A stretch of 64,000 nucleotides of DNA from Mycolicibacter heraklionensis (lineage in GTDB: Bacteria; Actinomycetota; Actinomycetes; Mycobacteriales; Mycobacteriaceae): positions 1-64,000 of the forward strand of contig LZME01000086.1 in the NCBI GenBank assembly GCA_001673575.1, written 5' to 3'. The notes under the pieces were generated by a model. It was not told the origin of the DNA and did no database searches. It saw only the letters and a list, made by a program, of their open reading frames with translations. Shown here in pieces: positions 9,604-17,165 of the stretch; position 1 is the first letter of the stretch, and each line of letters opens with the position of its first letter. A program made the translations under genes and the position numbers.

Positions 9604-11931
9604 TTGGGCGATCAGGTAGTGGCTCCGGTGTTGCCCAACGGCGCGGTGTTGCCTTTCCCGCCGGTCGGCTCGGGCAGTGTCGCAGGCCGGACCCTGCAGG
9701 AGTCGACCTACTGTCCGCGGGCGGTCCCGCAACGGCTGCACGCCGATGCACCCAATGTGGTGATCGTGCTTATCGACGATGCCGGCCCCGGGTTGCCGTC
9801 GACATTCGGCGGCGAGGTGAACACCGCGACCCTCGACCGGATCTGCGGCCAAGGTGTGTCCTACAACCGGTTTCACACCACGGCCATGTGCTCGCCGACC
9901 CGAGCGTCGTTGCTCACCGGTCGTAATCACCACGAGATCGGCAACGGCCAGATCGCGGAATTGGCCAACGACTGGGACGGCTACGCCGGCAAGATCCCCG
10001 CGTCGAGCGCCACGGTGGCCGAAGTGCTCAAGCAGTACGGTTACGCCACGTCGGCTTTCGGGAAGTGGCACAACACTCCCGCGGAGGAGACCACCGCGGC
10101 AGGCCCCTTCGAAAACTGGCCCACTGGTTTGGGTTTCGAATACTTCTATGGATTCTTGGCCGGCGAGGCCTCGCAGTATGAGCCCAACCTGGTCCGCAAC
10201 ACCACCGTGGTGGCCCCACCGAGGACACCCGAAGAGGGCTATCACCTGTCCGAGGACCTGGCCGACGACGCCATCTCCTGGCTGCGCCGACACAAGGCCT
10301 TCAACGCCGGCAAACCGTTCTTCATGTACTGGGCCAGCGGCTGCCTGCACGGCCCGCATCACGTCATGAAGGAATGGGCCGACAAGTACGTCGGCAAGTT
10401 CGACGACGGATGGGACGCCTACCGCCAGCGGGTGTTCGAACGCGCCAAGACCAAAGGCTGGATTCCGCAGGACTGTTCGCTCACCGAGCGCGACGAAACC
10501 CTCACCGCCTGGGACGACATCCCCGAGGATGAAAAGCCGTTCCAACGCCGCCTGATGGAGGTCGCCGCCGGCTACGCCGAGCACGTCGACGTCCAGGTCG
10601 GTCGCATCGCCGACGAACTGGAAGCCCTCGGCTACGCCGACAACACGCTGTTCTTCTACATCTGGGGCGACAACGGTTCCTCCGGCGAAGGCCAGAACGG
10701 CACCATCTCGGAACTGTTGGCCCAGAACGGGATCCCCACCACGGTGCGTCAGCACATCGATGCCCTCGACGCGCTCGGCGGCCTGGATGTGTTGGGGTCT
10801 CCCCTGGTCGACAACCAGTACCACGCGGGCTGGGCCTGGGCCGGATCCACCCCGTACAAGGGCATGAAACTGTTGGCGTCGCACCTGGGCGGCACCCGAA
10901 ACCCGATGGTGGTGCGCTGGCCGGCCAAGATCGCCGCCGACCCGGCGCCGCGGGAGGTCTTCTTGCACTGCAACGACGTGGTGCCGACCATCTACGAAGT
11001 CGTCGGGATCGAAGCGCCGCAGACGGTGCACGGGCAACCACAGATGGCCTTGGCAGGAGCAAGCTTCGCGCGCACGCTGACCGACCGCGACGCGCCAGGC
11101 GGCAAGAAGACCCAGTACTTCGAGATCATGGGCAGCCGGGCGATCTACCACGACGGATGGATGGCGTCGGCTCGCGGCCCCCGGCTGCCGTGGGTGCCCG
11201 GCCAACCGCCTGACATCGCCACCTGGACCCCCGATGCCGATGCGTGGGAGCTCTACAACCTCGACGAGGACTGGTCACAAGCCCACGACCTGGCCGAGCA
11301 GCTGCCCGAGAAGCTCGCCCAGATGCGCGAGATGTTCATGGTCGAGGCGGCCCGCAATGCGGTGCTACCCGTCGGCGGCGGCCTGTGGGTGCCCGTCTAT
11401 CACCCCGAACTACGGATCGCCCCGCCCTACACCGAGTGGGACTTCACCGGCGACACCGTGCGAATGCCCGAATTCTGTGCGCCCGCGCTCGGCAACAAGA
11501 ACAACGTGGTCACCATCGATGCGGAGATCCCGGCCGACGCGAACGGCGTGCTCTATGCCCTCGGGGCCGGCGCCGGCGGCCTGACGTGCTACTTCGACGA
11601 TGGCTATCTCTGCTACGAGTACAACCTGTTCATCTTGTCGCGCACCAAGATCCGCACGGCAGGCAAGGTGCCGCCCGGCCGCACCACCATCATCGTCACC
11701 ACGCAGTACGCGGAGCCGCGCCCGGCGGGACCGCTCGACATCACCGTGGCCGTCAACGGCGAGACCGTTGCCGAGGGTCAGGTGCCCGTCAGCGCGCCGT
11801 TGTTGTTCACCGCCAACGACTGCCTCGACATCGGCACCTGCCTGGGCTCGCCGGTGGCCCTGGACTACCGGGAACGTGCCCCATTCCCGTTCGAGGGCCA
11901 CATTCACCGGGTTCACGTCGCCTACACCTGA
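9604..11931 (+). CDS. Arylsulfatase (AtsA/AtsD type)
   Basis: A 775-residue type I sulfatase, matching mycobacterial AtsA/AtsD in length. The catalytic C-x-P-x-R is CSPTR at Cys96, followed by ASLLTGR; the Cys is expected to be converted to formylglycine. Metal ligands appear in VLIDDAGPG (D58, D59) and in YIWGDNGSSGEG, and KWHN with surrounding His/Lys completes the sulfate pocket. The C-terminal ~200 residues are a beta-rich domain. Start: TTG at 9604 after AAGGAG. There is no signal peptide, so it is probably cytosolic and hydrolyses small sulfate esters. A 600-codon antisense frame over it is a shadow. Confidence 0.92.
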   Translation: MGDQVVAPVLPNGAVLPFPPVGSGSVAGRTLQESTYCPRAVPQRLHADAPNVVIVLIDDAGPGLPSTFGGEVNTATLDRICGQGVSYNRFHTTAMCSPTRASLLTGRNHHEIGNGQIAELANDWDGYAGKIPASSATVAEVLKQYGYATSAFGKWHNTPAEETTAAGPFENWPTGLGFEYFYGFLAGEASQYEPNLVRNTTVVAPPRTPEEGYHLSEDLADDAISWLRRHKAFNAGKPFFMYWASGCLHGPHHVMKEWADKYVGKFDDGWDAYRQRVFERAKTKGWIPQDCSLTERDETLTAWDDIPEDEKPFQRRLMEVAAGYAEHVDVQVGRIADELEALGYADNTLFFYIWGDNGSSGEGQNGTISELLAQNGIPTTVRQHIDALDALGGLDVLGSPLVDNQYHAGWAWAGSTPYKGMKLLASHLGGTRNPMVVRWPAKIAADPAPREVFLHCNDVVPTIYEVVGIEAPQTVHGQPQMALAGASFARTLTDRDAPGGKKTQYFEIMGSRAIYHDGWMASARGPRLPWVPGQPPDIATWTPDADAWELYNLDEDWSQAHDLAEQLPEKLAQMREMFMVEAARNAVLPVGGGLWVPVYHPELRIAPPYTEWDFTGDTVRMPEFCAPALGNKNNVVTIDAEIPADANGVLYALGAGAGGLTCYFDDGYLCYEYNLFILSRTKIRTAGKVPPGRTTIIVTTQYAEPRPAGPLDITVAVNGETVAEGQVPVSAPLLFTANDCLDIGTCLGSPVALDYRERAPFPFEGHIHRVHVAYT

Positions 11932-11948
11932 GCCCGCCATCGACACCG

Positions 11949-11962
11949 GTGACCGCGGTCAC
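11949..11962. repeat. Perfect 14-bp palindrome
   Basis: GTGACCGCGGTCAC is a perfect palindrome 18 bases after the arylsulfatase stop. It has no following T-run, so it is not a standard terminator; it could be a regulator site for the small gene at 12041 or part of the sulfatase 3' end. Confidence 0.4.
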
Positions 11963-12040
11963 AGACCAAAGTCCCGAGATGGCGTGATCGGCAACACTTT
12001 TCCCTTTTTTACAACCGGCGGCTGTATAGCGTCTCGACCC

Positions 12041-12139
12041 ATGAAAGACCCAGTACTTATCCTTCCGGTGCTCGCCGGAATCCTCGGGCTGCTCGTCTTC
12101 GGATTCCTAGCCTTAGAGGTGGTATTCCACATCGGCTGA
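12041..12139 (+). CDS. Possible 32-residue single-span membrane peptide
   Basis: The ORF encodes MKDPVLILPVLAGILGLLVF and then a further 12 residues ending in HIG. It is one hydrophobic span with a charged N-terminus, the look of a small bitopic membrane protein such as a transporter or sulfatase accessory peptide. No good ribosome-binding site is visible and I recognise no family. It lies in a gap of about 230 bases between the sulfatase and the convergent ribosomal-protein operon. Coding status rests only on the clean membrane-span composition. Confidence 0.35.
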   Translation: MKDPVLILPVLAGILGLLVFGFLALEVVFHIG

Positions 12140-12159
12140 GCCGCGGCGCCCTCAACCGA

Positions 12160-12423
12160 TCACTCGGCAACGAGACCCGGATACGGCAGCAGCGCCATTT
12201 CCCGCGCGTTCTTGATGGCGCACGCGACCTGGCGTTGTTGACGAACACTGAGTCCGGTGACGGCCCGTGAGCGGATCTTGCCGCGCGGCGAGATGAAGAT
12301 GCGCAGCGTGGCGGTGTCTTTGTAGTCGACGACCGTCAGGCCCAGCTTGGTGAGCAGGTTCGGCTTGGCGGACCTGGCCGTGCCCCGCGGAACACGCCGC
12401 GACTCTTTGGGTTTGACCGCCAT
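12160..12423 (-). CDS. rpsR2: Alternative ribosomal protein S18 (zinc-independent paralogue)
   Basis: An 87-residue S18 with the family core [49 protein letters not shown]. It lacks the zinc-binding Cys set of the housekeeping form and has only one Cys. It is the last gene of the four-gene cluster rpmB2-rpmG1-rpsN2-rpsR2, whose products replace zinc-containing paralogues in zinc-starved mycobacteria. It starts directly after the rpsN2 stop. Confidence 0.92.
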   Translation of the reverse strand: MAVKPKESRRVPRGTARSAKPNLLTKLGLTVVDYKDTATLRIFISPRGKIRSRAVTGLSVRQQRQVACAIKNAREMALLPYPGLVAE

Positions 12424-12729
12424 CTACCAGCTCGCCTTCCGGACGCCGGGAAGGTGGCCCTGGTGCGCCAGCTGGCGCACGCGCACTCGCGAGAGTCCAA
12501 ACTTGCGCAGGTAGCCGCGGGGACGCCCGTCGGCGTTGTCGCGGTTGCGTAGCCGCACCGGGCTGGCATCGCGCGGTTGGCGAGCCAGTGCGCGCTGGGC
12601 GGCCAATCGCTGTTCCGGGCTGCTCGACGTCGAACGAATGACTTCCTTGAGCTCAGTGCGCCGCTCGGCGTAGCGGGCCACCAGCGCTCGGCGCTGCTCG
12701 TTCTTCACGACCTTGGATTTCTTGGCCAT
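12424..12729 (-). CDS. rpsN2: Alternative ribosomal protein S14 (zinc-independent)
   Basis: A 101-residue long-type S14: [20 protein letters not shown] at the N-terminus, then [33 protein letters not shown] at the C-terminus. No Cys is present, so it cannot use the zinc ribbon of the short S14. It is in the Zur-type operon, adjacent to rpsR2 with no gap and 3 bases after the rpmG1 stop. Confidence 0.93.
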   Translation of the reverse strand: MAKKSKVVKNEQRRALVARYAERRTELKEVIRSTSSSPEQRLAAQRALARQPRDASPVRLRNRDNADGRPRGYLRKFGLSRVRVRQLAHQGHLPGVRKASW

Positions 12730-12732
12730 GAC

Positions 12733-12897
12733 TCAGCGCTCCTCCCGGAAGTCGACATGGCGACGGACGACGGGGTCGTACTTGCGCAACACCAGGCGGT
12801 CGGGGTCGTTGCGCCGGTTCTTGCGGGTGACGTAGGTGTAGCCGGTACCCGCAGTAGAGCGCAGCTTGACGATGGGACGAATGTCGGTGCGCGCCAT
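12733..12897 (-). CDS. rpmG1: Alternative ribosomal protein L33 (zinc-independent)
   Basis: A 54-residue protein beginning [20 protein letters not shown] and ending [12 protein letters not shown]. It has the L33 motif [21 protein letters not shown] and no Cys. The ATG overlaps the rpmB2 stop as TGATG, so translation is coupled. It is the second gene of the zinc-starvation ribosomal operon. Confidence 0.92.
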   Translation of the reverse strand: MARTDIRPIVKLRSTAGTGYTYVTRKNRRNDPDRLVLRKYDPVVRRHVDFREER

Positions 12898-13133
12898 CAG
12901 ATCCGCTGCCCCTCGCGTCGCAGCCGGGCCACCACGGCCTCGATGCCGTCCCGGTCGATGACCTTGATGCCCTTCGCGCTGACCCGTAGCCGGATCCGGC
13001 GGTCCTGCGACGGCAGATAGTAAGTCCTGACCTGGATATTCGGCGACCAGCGGCGCCGGGTGCGGCGATGCGAGTGCGACACCGCATTCCCGAATCCGGG
13101 CACCCGGCCAGTGACTTGGCAGCGTGCAGACAA
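12897..13133 (-). CDS. rpmB2: Alternative ribosomal protein L28 (zinc-independent)
   Basis: A 78-residue L28 with the family core [36 protein letters not shown] and [25 protein letters not shown]. The TTG start at 13133 is preceded by AGGAGG and gives the standard length; the frame runs on to 13172 but would cross a regulatory box. It is the first gene of the operon, with a Zur-like box 20 bases upstream. Confidence 0.92.
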   Translation of the reverse strand: MSARCQVTGRVPGFGNAVSHSHRRTRRRWSPNIQVRTYYLPSQDRRIRLRVSAKGIKVIDRDGIEAVVARLRREGQRI

Positions 13134-13152
13134 CGGAACCTCCTCAACCTTA

Positions 13153-13169
13153 TTGAAAATGATTGTCGA
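13153..13169 (-). promoter_or_regulatory. Zur-like operator of the rpmB2 operon
   Basis: TTGAAAATGATTGTCGA matches the mycobacterial Zur palindrome TGAAAATNATTTTCA with two departures in its right half. It lies just upstream of rpmB2, where bound Zur would block transcription in zinc-replete cells. Confidence 0.7.
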
Positions 13170-13205
13170 CAAGCGATGCGCCGAACGCTACCGTAGAGAC
13201 GGCCT

Positions 13206-13226
13206 TAATGACAATGATTTTCAATA
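13206..13226 (+). promoter_or_regulatory. Zur-like operator of mrf/rpmE2
   Basis: The core TGACAATGATTTTCA differs from the symmetric TGAAAATNATTTTCA at one base. It lies directly upstream of the AGGAGG of mrf. Together with the box at 13153 it gives each divergent operon its own Zur site. Confidence 0.75.
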
Positions 13227-13234
13227 GGAGGGTG

Positions 13235-14425
13235 ATGCGGACTCCGGTGATCCTGGTGGCCGGGCAGTACGGCACCGACGCAGCGACCAAAGCCCTGCAG
13301 GACAAGACGGGCACCGTGACCGTCGCCTATGGCCTGGACGGTCATGTGGTGGTTCGCGAAACCACCAGCACGACAGCGGCCGCCACGACGTTAGCCCTGG
13401 AATTGGCGCACGGCTGTGTGTCGTGCACGCTGCGTAATGACCTGCTGGTGCTGTTGCGGCGACTGCACCGGCGCGCCGGCGTTGAGCGCATCGTCGTGCA
13501 GTTGCCCGATTGGCTGGAGCCGCAGCCCACCTGCTGGGCGATCCGCAACGTGCGGGTCCACGTCGGACCGGGCTACATCGACGGCCCGGCCGGTCGTGAC
13601 GTGAGCGTCGCCGCGGTTGTCACCTGTCTCGATGCCGCGGCGTGGCTGCCGCAAGCACTCGGCGACGACGAACTCGACGACGGCCGCACCGTGGCGCAGG
13701 TGGTGGTCGGCCAGGCCGAATCCGCCGATGCCCTGGTGGTTTACCACCCGGACCCGACCGCGCTGGCGGTACTGCGCCGGTTGGCTCCGCTGGCACGCAT
13801 CACCGCCGGCACCGACCGCCTCGAACAGGCACTGACCCATCTCGACGACGGCGCCCGCCGCGGTCGCGGCGATGATCCGCACGCCCCGTTGCTGGCCGGT
13901 CAACCGCCGCTACGGGCCGAGGGCCCGGTTGAGCTGATCGAATTTCACGCCCGCCGGCCATTTCACCCCCAGCGCCTACACACCGCCCTCGATGCCCTGC
14001 TCGACGGCGTAATCCGGGCGCGCGGGCGGCTGTGGCTGGCCAACCGGGGCGAGCGGGCGATCTGGCTGGAGTCGGCGGGCGGTGGGTTGCATACCTCCGC
14101 GGTCGGCAAGTGGCTGGCCGCGATGACGGCCGAGGAGGCCGCCCGCGTGTCGCCCGAACGCCATGCGTTCGCCGATCTGATCTGGGACCACCGCTACGGC
14201 GACCGGCACAGCTCGCTGGTGATCCTGGTCTGCGGCGCCCGCCCCGAGCAGATCCGCGAGGCGCTGTCGGAGGCGCTGCTCACCGACGACGAGCTACGCA
14301 GACCGAAGCAGTGGGCCGACTTCCCCGACCCGTTCGGCGACCACCACCAGGAGCCGTGCGACGAATCCTCAACGGCCACCGCCGACCTTTCCCTGTACCG
14401 CACCCGCGACGGAGACCAACGATGA
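13235..14425 (+). CDS. mrf: Mrf: COG0523-like ribosome hibernation recruitment factor
   Basis: A 396-residue protein related to CobW/COG0523 metal-chaperone GTPases. The P-loop position reads [14 protein letters not shown] rather than GxxxxGKT, and the metal motif GCxCC is reduced to [11 protein letters not shown] (C61, C64). In mycobacteria this family is Mrf, which recruits the hibernation factor Mpy to ribosomes built with Cys-free proteins. The start is ATG 13235 (or GTG 13232) after AGGAGG; earlier ATGs overlap the Zur-like box. The stop overlaps the L31 gene by 4 bases. Confidence 0.85.
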   Translation: MRTPVILVAGQYGTDAATKALQDKTGTVTVAYGLDGHVVVRETTSTTAAATTLALELAHGCVSCTLRNDLLVLLRRLHRRAGVERIVVQLPDWLEPQPTCWAIRNVRVHVGPGYIDGPAGRDVSVAAVVTCLDAAAWLPQALGDDELDDGRTVAQVVVGQAESADALVVYHPDPTALAVLRRLAPLARITAGTDRLEQALTHLDDGARRGRGDDPHAPLLAGQPPLRAEGPVELIEFHARRPFHPQRLHTALDALLDGVIRARGRLWLANRGERAIWLESAGGGLHTSAVGKWLAAMTAEEAARVSPERHAFADLIWDHRYGDRHSSLVILVCGARPEQIREALSEALLTDDELRRPKQWADFPDPFGDHHQEPCDESSTATADLSLYRTRDGDQR

Positions 14426-14682
14426 GACCCGGCATCCACCCCGACTACCACCCCGTCGTCTTCCAGGACGCCACCACCGGCCAGGCGTTACTGACCCGCT
14501 CCACGGCGACCAGCGACCGCACCATCGAGTGGACCACCCCGACAGGCACCCGCCGCTACCCGCTGGTGATCGTGGAGATCAGCGCGGCGTCGCACCCGTT
14601 TTGGACCGGCAACAGCCGGATCGTCGACTCCGCCGGTCAGGTCGAGAAATTCCGCCGCCGCTACGGACAACGCCAGATCTGA
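14422..14682 (+). CDS. rpmE2: Ribosomal protein L31 type B (zinc-independent)
   Basis: An 86-residue L31 type [17 protein letters not shown], then [31 protein letters not shown]. No Cys is present, in contrast to the zinc-binding L31. The ATG overlaps the mrf stop, so it is co-expressed with mrf from the Zur-like promoter and completes the set of five zinc-free ribosomal proteins here. Confidence 0.93.
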   Translation: MRPGIHPDYHPVVFQDATTGQALLTRSTATSDRTIEWTTPTGTRRYPLVIVEISAASHPFWTGNSRIVDSAGQVEKFRRRYGQRQI

Positions 14683-14694
14683 ACTGGCAGAACG

Positions 14695-16011
14695 TCACTG
14701 GGAACCCGATAGCGACTCGATCACTTCACGCGCCACCCGGGTGCCCGATTCGATGGCGCCCTCGAGGTAACCCGCGTGGTCGCGCGCCGTCTCGGAACCC
14801 GCCCAATGAATGTCGCCGGTCGGGGTGCATCCGATCGGCGGGATTCCGGCGCTGGTCCCGGGCAGGGCCAGAGCGAGGTAACCGCCGCCGACGTATTCAT
14901 CGAGGTGCCAGGACTTTTCATGCCAGCTGGCCGGTTCGAGCACGTCGGGTCCGACGTAGCGGGCCAGCGCACCGAGCACGGCATTGCGCCGCTCGACGGC
15001 ATCAAGTCGATCGAGCTCGCGCGCCTCTGGTCCCCCCACAAGGACGCACAGGTGTCCCGGACCGCCAGGCGCGCCGGTGTCGAACACCGCCCTGCCTGGC
15101 CTGTCCAACACCAGGAACTCACCGCCTGCCCGGTCTCTCCAGAACGGGCGCGGATAGACCGCCACACCCTTGTACACCGAACCCATATAGGTTTCGGACG
15201 CCAATGCGGCACGGTTAGGCGGGAGTGGCGGGTCGTAGGTGATCCGTCCGGCAAGCGGCGGCGGAACCGTCACAATGACTTTCGCGGCACGGATCTCACC
15301 CGCGGTTGTGCGGATGGTGACACCCTCGCCATTACGCACGATCGCCGTGACCCGGTGGCCGGGGAGCACTCGCGAACCGAGTTCGGCGGCAAGGCCCTCG
15401 ATCAGCGCGCCGATCCCCTCGGCGACCAGGGACTCCTGTGCCCCGCCGGCCGTGGCCAGCATGGTCCGCAGCCCGCCCTGGTGGCGAATGCACTGCGCCA
15501 TCGCATGAACGGAGAAGCGGTCAAGGTCAGCGGTCCATGAGATGTATGCCAGCACTTCGAGCAGCCGACGAGCACGCCCCGGCACTCGGCGCAGCCAGGC
15601 CTCGACCGTCGTGGCGTTCCACCGTTGCGTCTTAGCGATACGGGACCACACTTCGACGCCGACGAGAACGAGCCCGGCCGCCAGCATCGACGGACCCGCG
15701 GCGCGCAGCCGGCGCGATCCGTCGACCATGACGGGCAATGGCCGGGTGTGCATCGCGAACTCCGTGGCGCCCAACTCGGAAGCCAGCGCCTTGATTCGGT
15801 GGTGGTCATGGCCGATCCACTGACCGCCGAGGTCCACTCGCGAGCCCAAGGCGCTTGTCTCGGTCATGGCCCGTCCGCCAAGCCGGTCCGCGGCCTCGAC
15901 AACGAGAACGTCGACACCGGCCCGGTGCAGATCGCGGGCAGCCGTTAAGCCGGACATCCCCGCACCCACCACGACCACCGTCGTGGACACCGCCGCGCCG
16001 TCTGTCGTCAC
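14695..16011 (-). CDS. Flavin-containing monoamine oxidase family protein
   Basis: A 438-residue FAD amine oxidase. The N-terminal dinucleotide fold VVVVGAGMSGLTAARDLHRAG ends in VVEAADRLGGRAMT. Then come the LGGQWIGHDHHRI segment, GALIEGLAAELG, and the C-terminal FAD-binding GDIHWAGSETARDHAGYLEGAIESG. It should oxidise a primary or secondary amine; the substrate is unknown. The GTG at 16011 is chosen because a TAGATT -10 box lies 7 bases upstream; a longer frame to 16047 would read through the candidate operator. It is downstream of, and co-oriented with, a TetR regulator. Confidence 0.85.
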   Translation of the reverse strand: MTTDGAAVSTTVVVVGAGMSGLTAARDLHRAGVDVLVVEAADRLGGRAMTETSALGSRVDLGGQWIGHDHHRIKALASELGATEFAMHTRPLPVMVDGSRRLRAAGPSMLAAGLVLVGVEVWSRIAKTQRWNATTVEAWLRRVPGRARRLLEVLAYISWTADLDRFSVHAMAQCIRHQGGLRTMLATAGGAQESLVAEGIGALIEGLAAELGSRVLPGHRVTAIVRNGEGVTIRTTAGEIRAAKVIVTVPPPLAGRITYDPPLPPNRAALASETYMGSVYKGVAVYPRPFWRDRAGGEFLVLDRPGRAVFDTGAPGGPGHLCVLVGGPEARELDRLDAVERRNAVLGALARYVGPDVLEPASWHEKSWHLDEYVGGGYLALALPGTSAGIPPIGCTPTGDIHWAGSETARDHAGYLEGAIESGTRVAREVIESLSGSQ

Positions 16012-16018
16012 GGCTGAC

Positions 16019-16039
16019 AATCTAAGTCGGTCAACCGAC
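16019..16039 (-). promoter_or_regulatory. Leaderless promoter and TetR-type operator of the amine oxidase
   Basis: On the minus strand TAGATT (16019-16024) is 7 bases before the GTG start. Immediately upstream is the perfect 6+2+6 palindrome GTCGGTCAACCGAC (16026-16039), covering the spacer where RNA polymerase binds. The neighbouring TetR gene is the obvious candidate repressor. Confidence 0.55.
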
Positions 16040-16083
16040 CGAGTCAAGGATTCGGGCTGCCAGTCAGACAGCGGTCGAAGGAA

Positions 16084-16713
16084 TCAGCCGGCGTGGTGCG
16101 GGCGTGTGCCAATGGGCTGCGGATCAGCGAACTGCACGACCATGTCGACGGCGCGGTCGAGATCGCGTCGTGCCCGCTCGGAGTCCGGGCTTGTCACGTA
16201 CTGCACGATCAGGCCGTCCACCAGCGCGAGGGCGAGCCGTCCGAGGCTTTCGAAATCAACGGCGCAGCGCTCCCCTGCTGCCTGCGCGGCCTGCGCGCAG
16301 AATTCGGTGACGAGCGCGGTGTAGCGCTCATATTGCAGCTGGGCCAGACCACCCGAGCCTTCGCTCCGCACCGAGTACATGGCCAGCTCGTACTGCATGA
16401 TCTGCAGGCCGGCGTCGCTTTCGACCAACGTGCTCCAGAAATTCGTCACGCCTTGGCGGAGCGCATGGGCCACTCCCCGGTCGAGCTGCAGATCGGCGCG
16501 CACCGCGGCCACGACATCGTCCATGACCGCGGCGATCACCGCCCGCAGCAGCTGGTCCTTGGACGGAAAGACATAGTGCAACGTGCCCAACGGGATCCCG
16601 GCTTCAGCGGCCACCCCGCGCAACGTGGTGCCGGATACGCCGACTTCACTGAGCACGCGCATCGCGGCCGCGACGATCTGCCCCTCGCGCTCGGTCGCCT
16701 TGATGTAGGCCAC
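16084..16713 (-). CDS. TetR/AcrR-family transcriptional regulator
   Basis: A 209-residue one-domain TetR regulator. The N-terminal HTH is REGQIVAAAMRVLSEVGVSGTTLRGVAAEAGIPLGTLHYVFPSKDQLLRAVI (residues ~9-60). The C-terminal helical domain (residues ~90-200) resembles the BetI/PsrA type. The GTG start follows AGGAGG by 5 bases. It precedes the amine oxidase gene, whose promoter holds a palindrome, so local repression of that gene is likely; the ligand may be an amine or aldehyde. Confidence 0.88.
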   Translation of the reverse strand: MAYIKATEREGQIVAAAMRVLSEVGVSGTTLRGVAAEAGIPLGTLHYVFPSKDQLLRAVIAAVMDDVVAAVRADLQLDRGVAHALRQGVTNFWSTLVESDAGLQIMQYELAMYSVRSEGSGGLAQLQYERYTALVTEFCAQAAQAAGERCAVDFESLGRLALALVDGLIVQYVTSPDSERARRDLDRAVDMVVQFADPQPIGTRPHHAG

Positions 16714-16746
16714 CCATGCCTCCTGAATCCACCGGCGCAGATCGGA

Positions 16747-17133
16747 CTAACCGGCGCGCCACACCCGCAGTGCCGCGATGATCATCGGAATCTGCAGCGG
16801 CAGTCGGGCGATCGCCCCCGCTCTCAACCAGGGCTTGCCCCAGAACAACCGGACCGAATGGATGTTCGCCGGGTACACCGCAACCAACAGGGCGGCCGCG
16901 GCCAGCCCGGCTTTGCGGCGGGTGCGCGGCGACAACAGCAGGGCACCGATGACCAGCTCGGCGACTCCTGAGGCGTACGTGTACATCCGGGCGCTGCCCG
17001 GCAGCTCCGGCGGAACGATCGCGTCGAACGGTTGGGGGAACACGAAATGCCCTGCCCCGGCACCCAGCAGCAGCCCGGCCAGCCCTCGCGCAGCGGTAGC
17101 GGCACTTCGCTGTCCTGATGGTGTGGCAGTCAT
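16747..17133 (-). CDS. DoxX-like membrane protein
   Basis: A 128-residue protein with four hydrophobic segments: GLAGLLLGAGAGHFVF, a central AELVIGALLLSP helix, AALLVAVYPANIHSV, and a C-terminal LPLQIPMIIAALRVW. The HF..P and VYPANIH motifs fit DoxX/DoxD-like quinone-associated membrane proteins. Start: ATG 17133 with a TACGAT -10 box 6 bases upstream (leaderless); a longer frame to 17169 is not needed. It sits between two TetR genes on the same strand. Confidence 0.75.
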   Translation of the reverse strand: MTATPSGQRSAATAARGLAGLLLGAGAGHFVFPQPFDAIVPPELPGSARMYTYASGVAELVIGALLLSPRTRRKAGLAAAALLVAVYPANIHSVRLFWGKPWLRAGAIARLPLQIPMIIAALRVWRAG

Positions 17134-17139
17134 CGTTCG

Positions 17140-17145
17140 ATCGTA
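17140..17145 (-). promoter_or_regulatory. Candidate -10 box of the DoxX-like gene
   Basis: On the minus strand TACGAT lies 6 bases before the ATG at 17133, the spacing of a leaderless transcript. No -35 element is evident. Confidence 0.45.
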
Positions 17146-17165
17146 GCCAGCGCAGTCGCGCGGGA

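Noticed and set aside
9394..11205. 603-codon open frame antisense to the arylsulfatase
   Set aside because: High GC content keeps antisense frames open; the translation is low-complexity Gly/Val/Arg with no domain, whereas the sulfatase frame has all catalytic motifs.
12008..12030. TTTACA and TATAGC as a promoter for the small ORF at 12041
   Set aside because: The two boxes are only 11 bases apart, too close for a normal -35/-10 pair.
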